In this document: piece by piece, positions 5,896 through 5,984 of the stretch | Numbering within the stretch: the stretch's first letter is position 1 | How the letters are laid out: each line of letters opens with the position of its first letter | NCBI GenBank assembly: GCA_945910925.1 | Contig: CAMDZX010000111.1 | Span: 1 to 5,984 of the forward strand | Source: an uncultured bacterium | Lineage (GTDB): Bacteria; Cyanobacteriota; Vampirovibrionia; Gastranaerophilales; Gastranaerophilaceae | DNA length: 5,984 nt | Direction: 5' to 3' | Made by a program: the position numbers and the translations under genes | The notes under the pieces: model-generated | The model's input: the letters and a program-made list of their open reading frames with translations, nothing else | Databases searched by the model: none | What the model was told of the DNA's origin: nothing

Positions 5896-5929
5896 TGAGC
5901 TAAAAGTCAGGCGATGCCTGACCTACTCA
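5896..5929. repeat. Imperfect palindrome downstream of the formyltransferase gene
   Basis: GTCAGGC (5906-5912) and GCCTGAC (5916-5922) form a perfect seven-pair stem with a three-base GAT loop. Outside it TGAG-C-TA (5896-5902) pairs with TACTCA (5924-5929) with one bulged C, separated from the inner stem by AAA on one side and C on the other. On the plus strand no T run follows, so it is a poor terminator for the ribF operon. On the minus strand TTTT follows the inner stem (5905-5902), so it could end a minus-strand transcript arriving from the right. It could also be a dispersed REP-like repeat, since it is much more GC-rich than its surroundings. Confidence 0.5.
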
Positions 5930-5984
5930 CTGAAAGGGGTAAATGTAAAGTTCAGCATGACATGAATAGTTGTATTTATTGGGT

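Noticed and set aside
5943..5948. ATG with a well-placed AAAGGGG upstream.
   Set aside because: The next codon is TAA, so it encodes nothing.
5962..5984. ATG at 5962 opening a frame (MNSCIYW...) that runs off the right edge.
   Set aside because: Only seven complete codons are visible and the nearest purine-rich site (5933-5939) is more than 20 bases away, so a gene start cannot be supported from this window.

Overview
The window looks like chromosomal DNA from an AT-rich bacterium. It has ordinary bacterial genes with Shine-Dalgarno sites and sigma-70-type promoters, and no sign of phage, plasmid, insertion sequence, CRISPR array, rRNA or tRNA. The low GC content, the long membrane-anchored form of YvcK and the small EF-hand protein would fit a gut Gastranaerophilales (Vampirovibrionia/Melainabacteria, relatives of cyanobacteria). 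That placement is an inference from style and memory, not proven by any marker here; other AT-rich gut lineages remain possible.

Layout from left to right. (1) At 1-270 on the minus strand is the N-terminal part of a protein with one canonical EF-hand loop, cut by the window edge. (2) At 271-588 is a 318-base divergent intergenic region. It holds a good promoter for each flanking gene and a 5' leader for the right-hand gene that can fold over its own ribosome-binding site and start codon. (3) At 589-1827 on the plus strand is an exported protein of the phosphodiester glycosidase (NAGPA) family. (4) At 1828-1912 is a convergent gap with a strong intrinsic terminator for the minus strand. (5) At 1913-4016 on the minus strand is a two-gene operon: a LamB/YcsF (PxpA-like) protein, then one base later a membrane-anchored YvcK/CofD-like protein. 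(6) At 4017-4084 is a compact divergent promoter region. (7) At 4085-5886 on the plus strand is a second two-gene operon: ribF (flavokinase/FAD synthetase), overlapped by 13 bases by a formyltransferase resembling methionyl-tRNA formyltransferase but lacking its usual N-terminal signature. (8) At 5887-5984 is non-coding sequence with an imperfect palindrome.

How the parts may work together: the three complete transcription units do not form an obvious single pathway. YvcK proteins link central carbon status to cell-envelope synthesis, RibF makes FMN and FAD, and the formyltransferase would use formyl-tetrahydrofolate. The NAGPA protein acts outside the cytoplasm, probably on envelope or environmental phosphodiester-linked sugars. 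Most of the window is ordinary core metabolism. The items most worth a second look are the structured leader of the glycosidase gene, the divergent orphan PxpA-like protein coupled to yvcK, the atypical formyltransferase, and the palindrome near the right edge. I did not find convincing evidence of a new multi-gene system.
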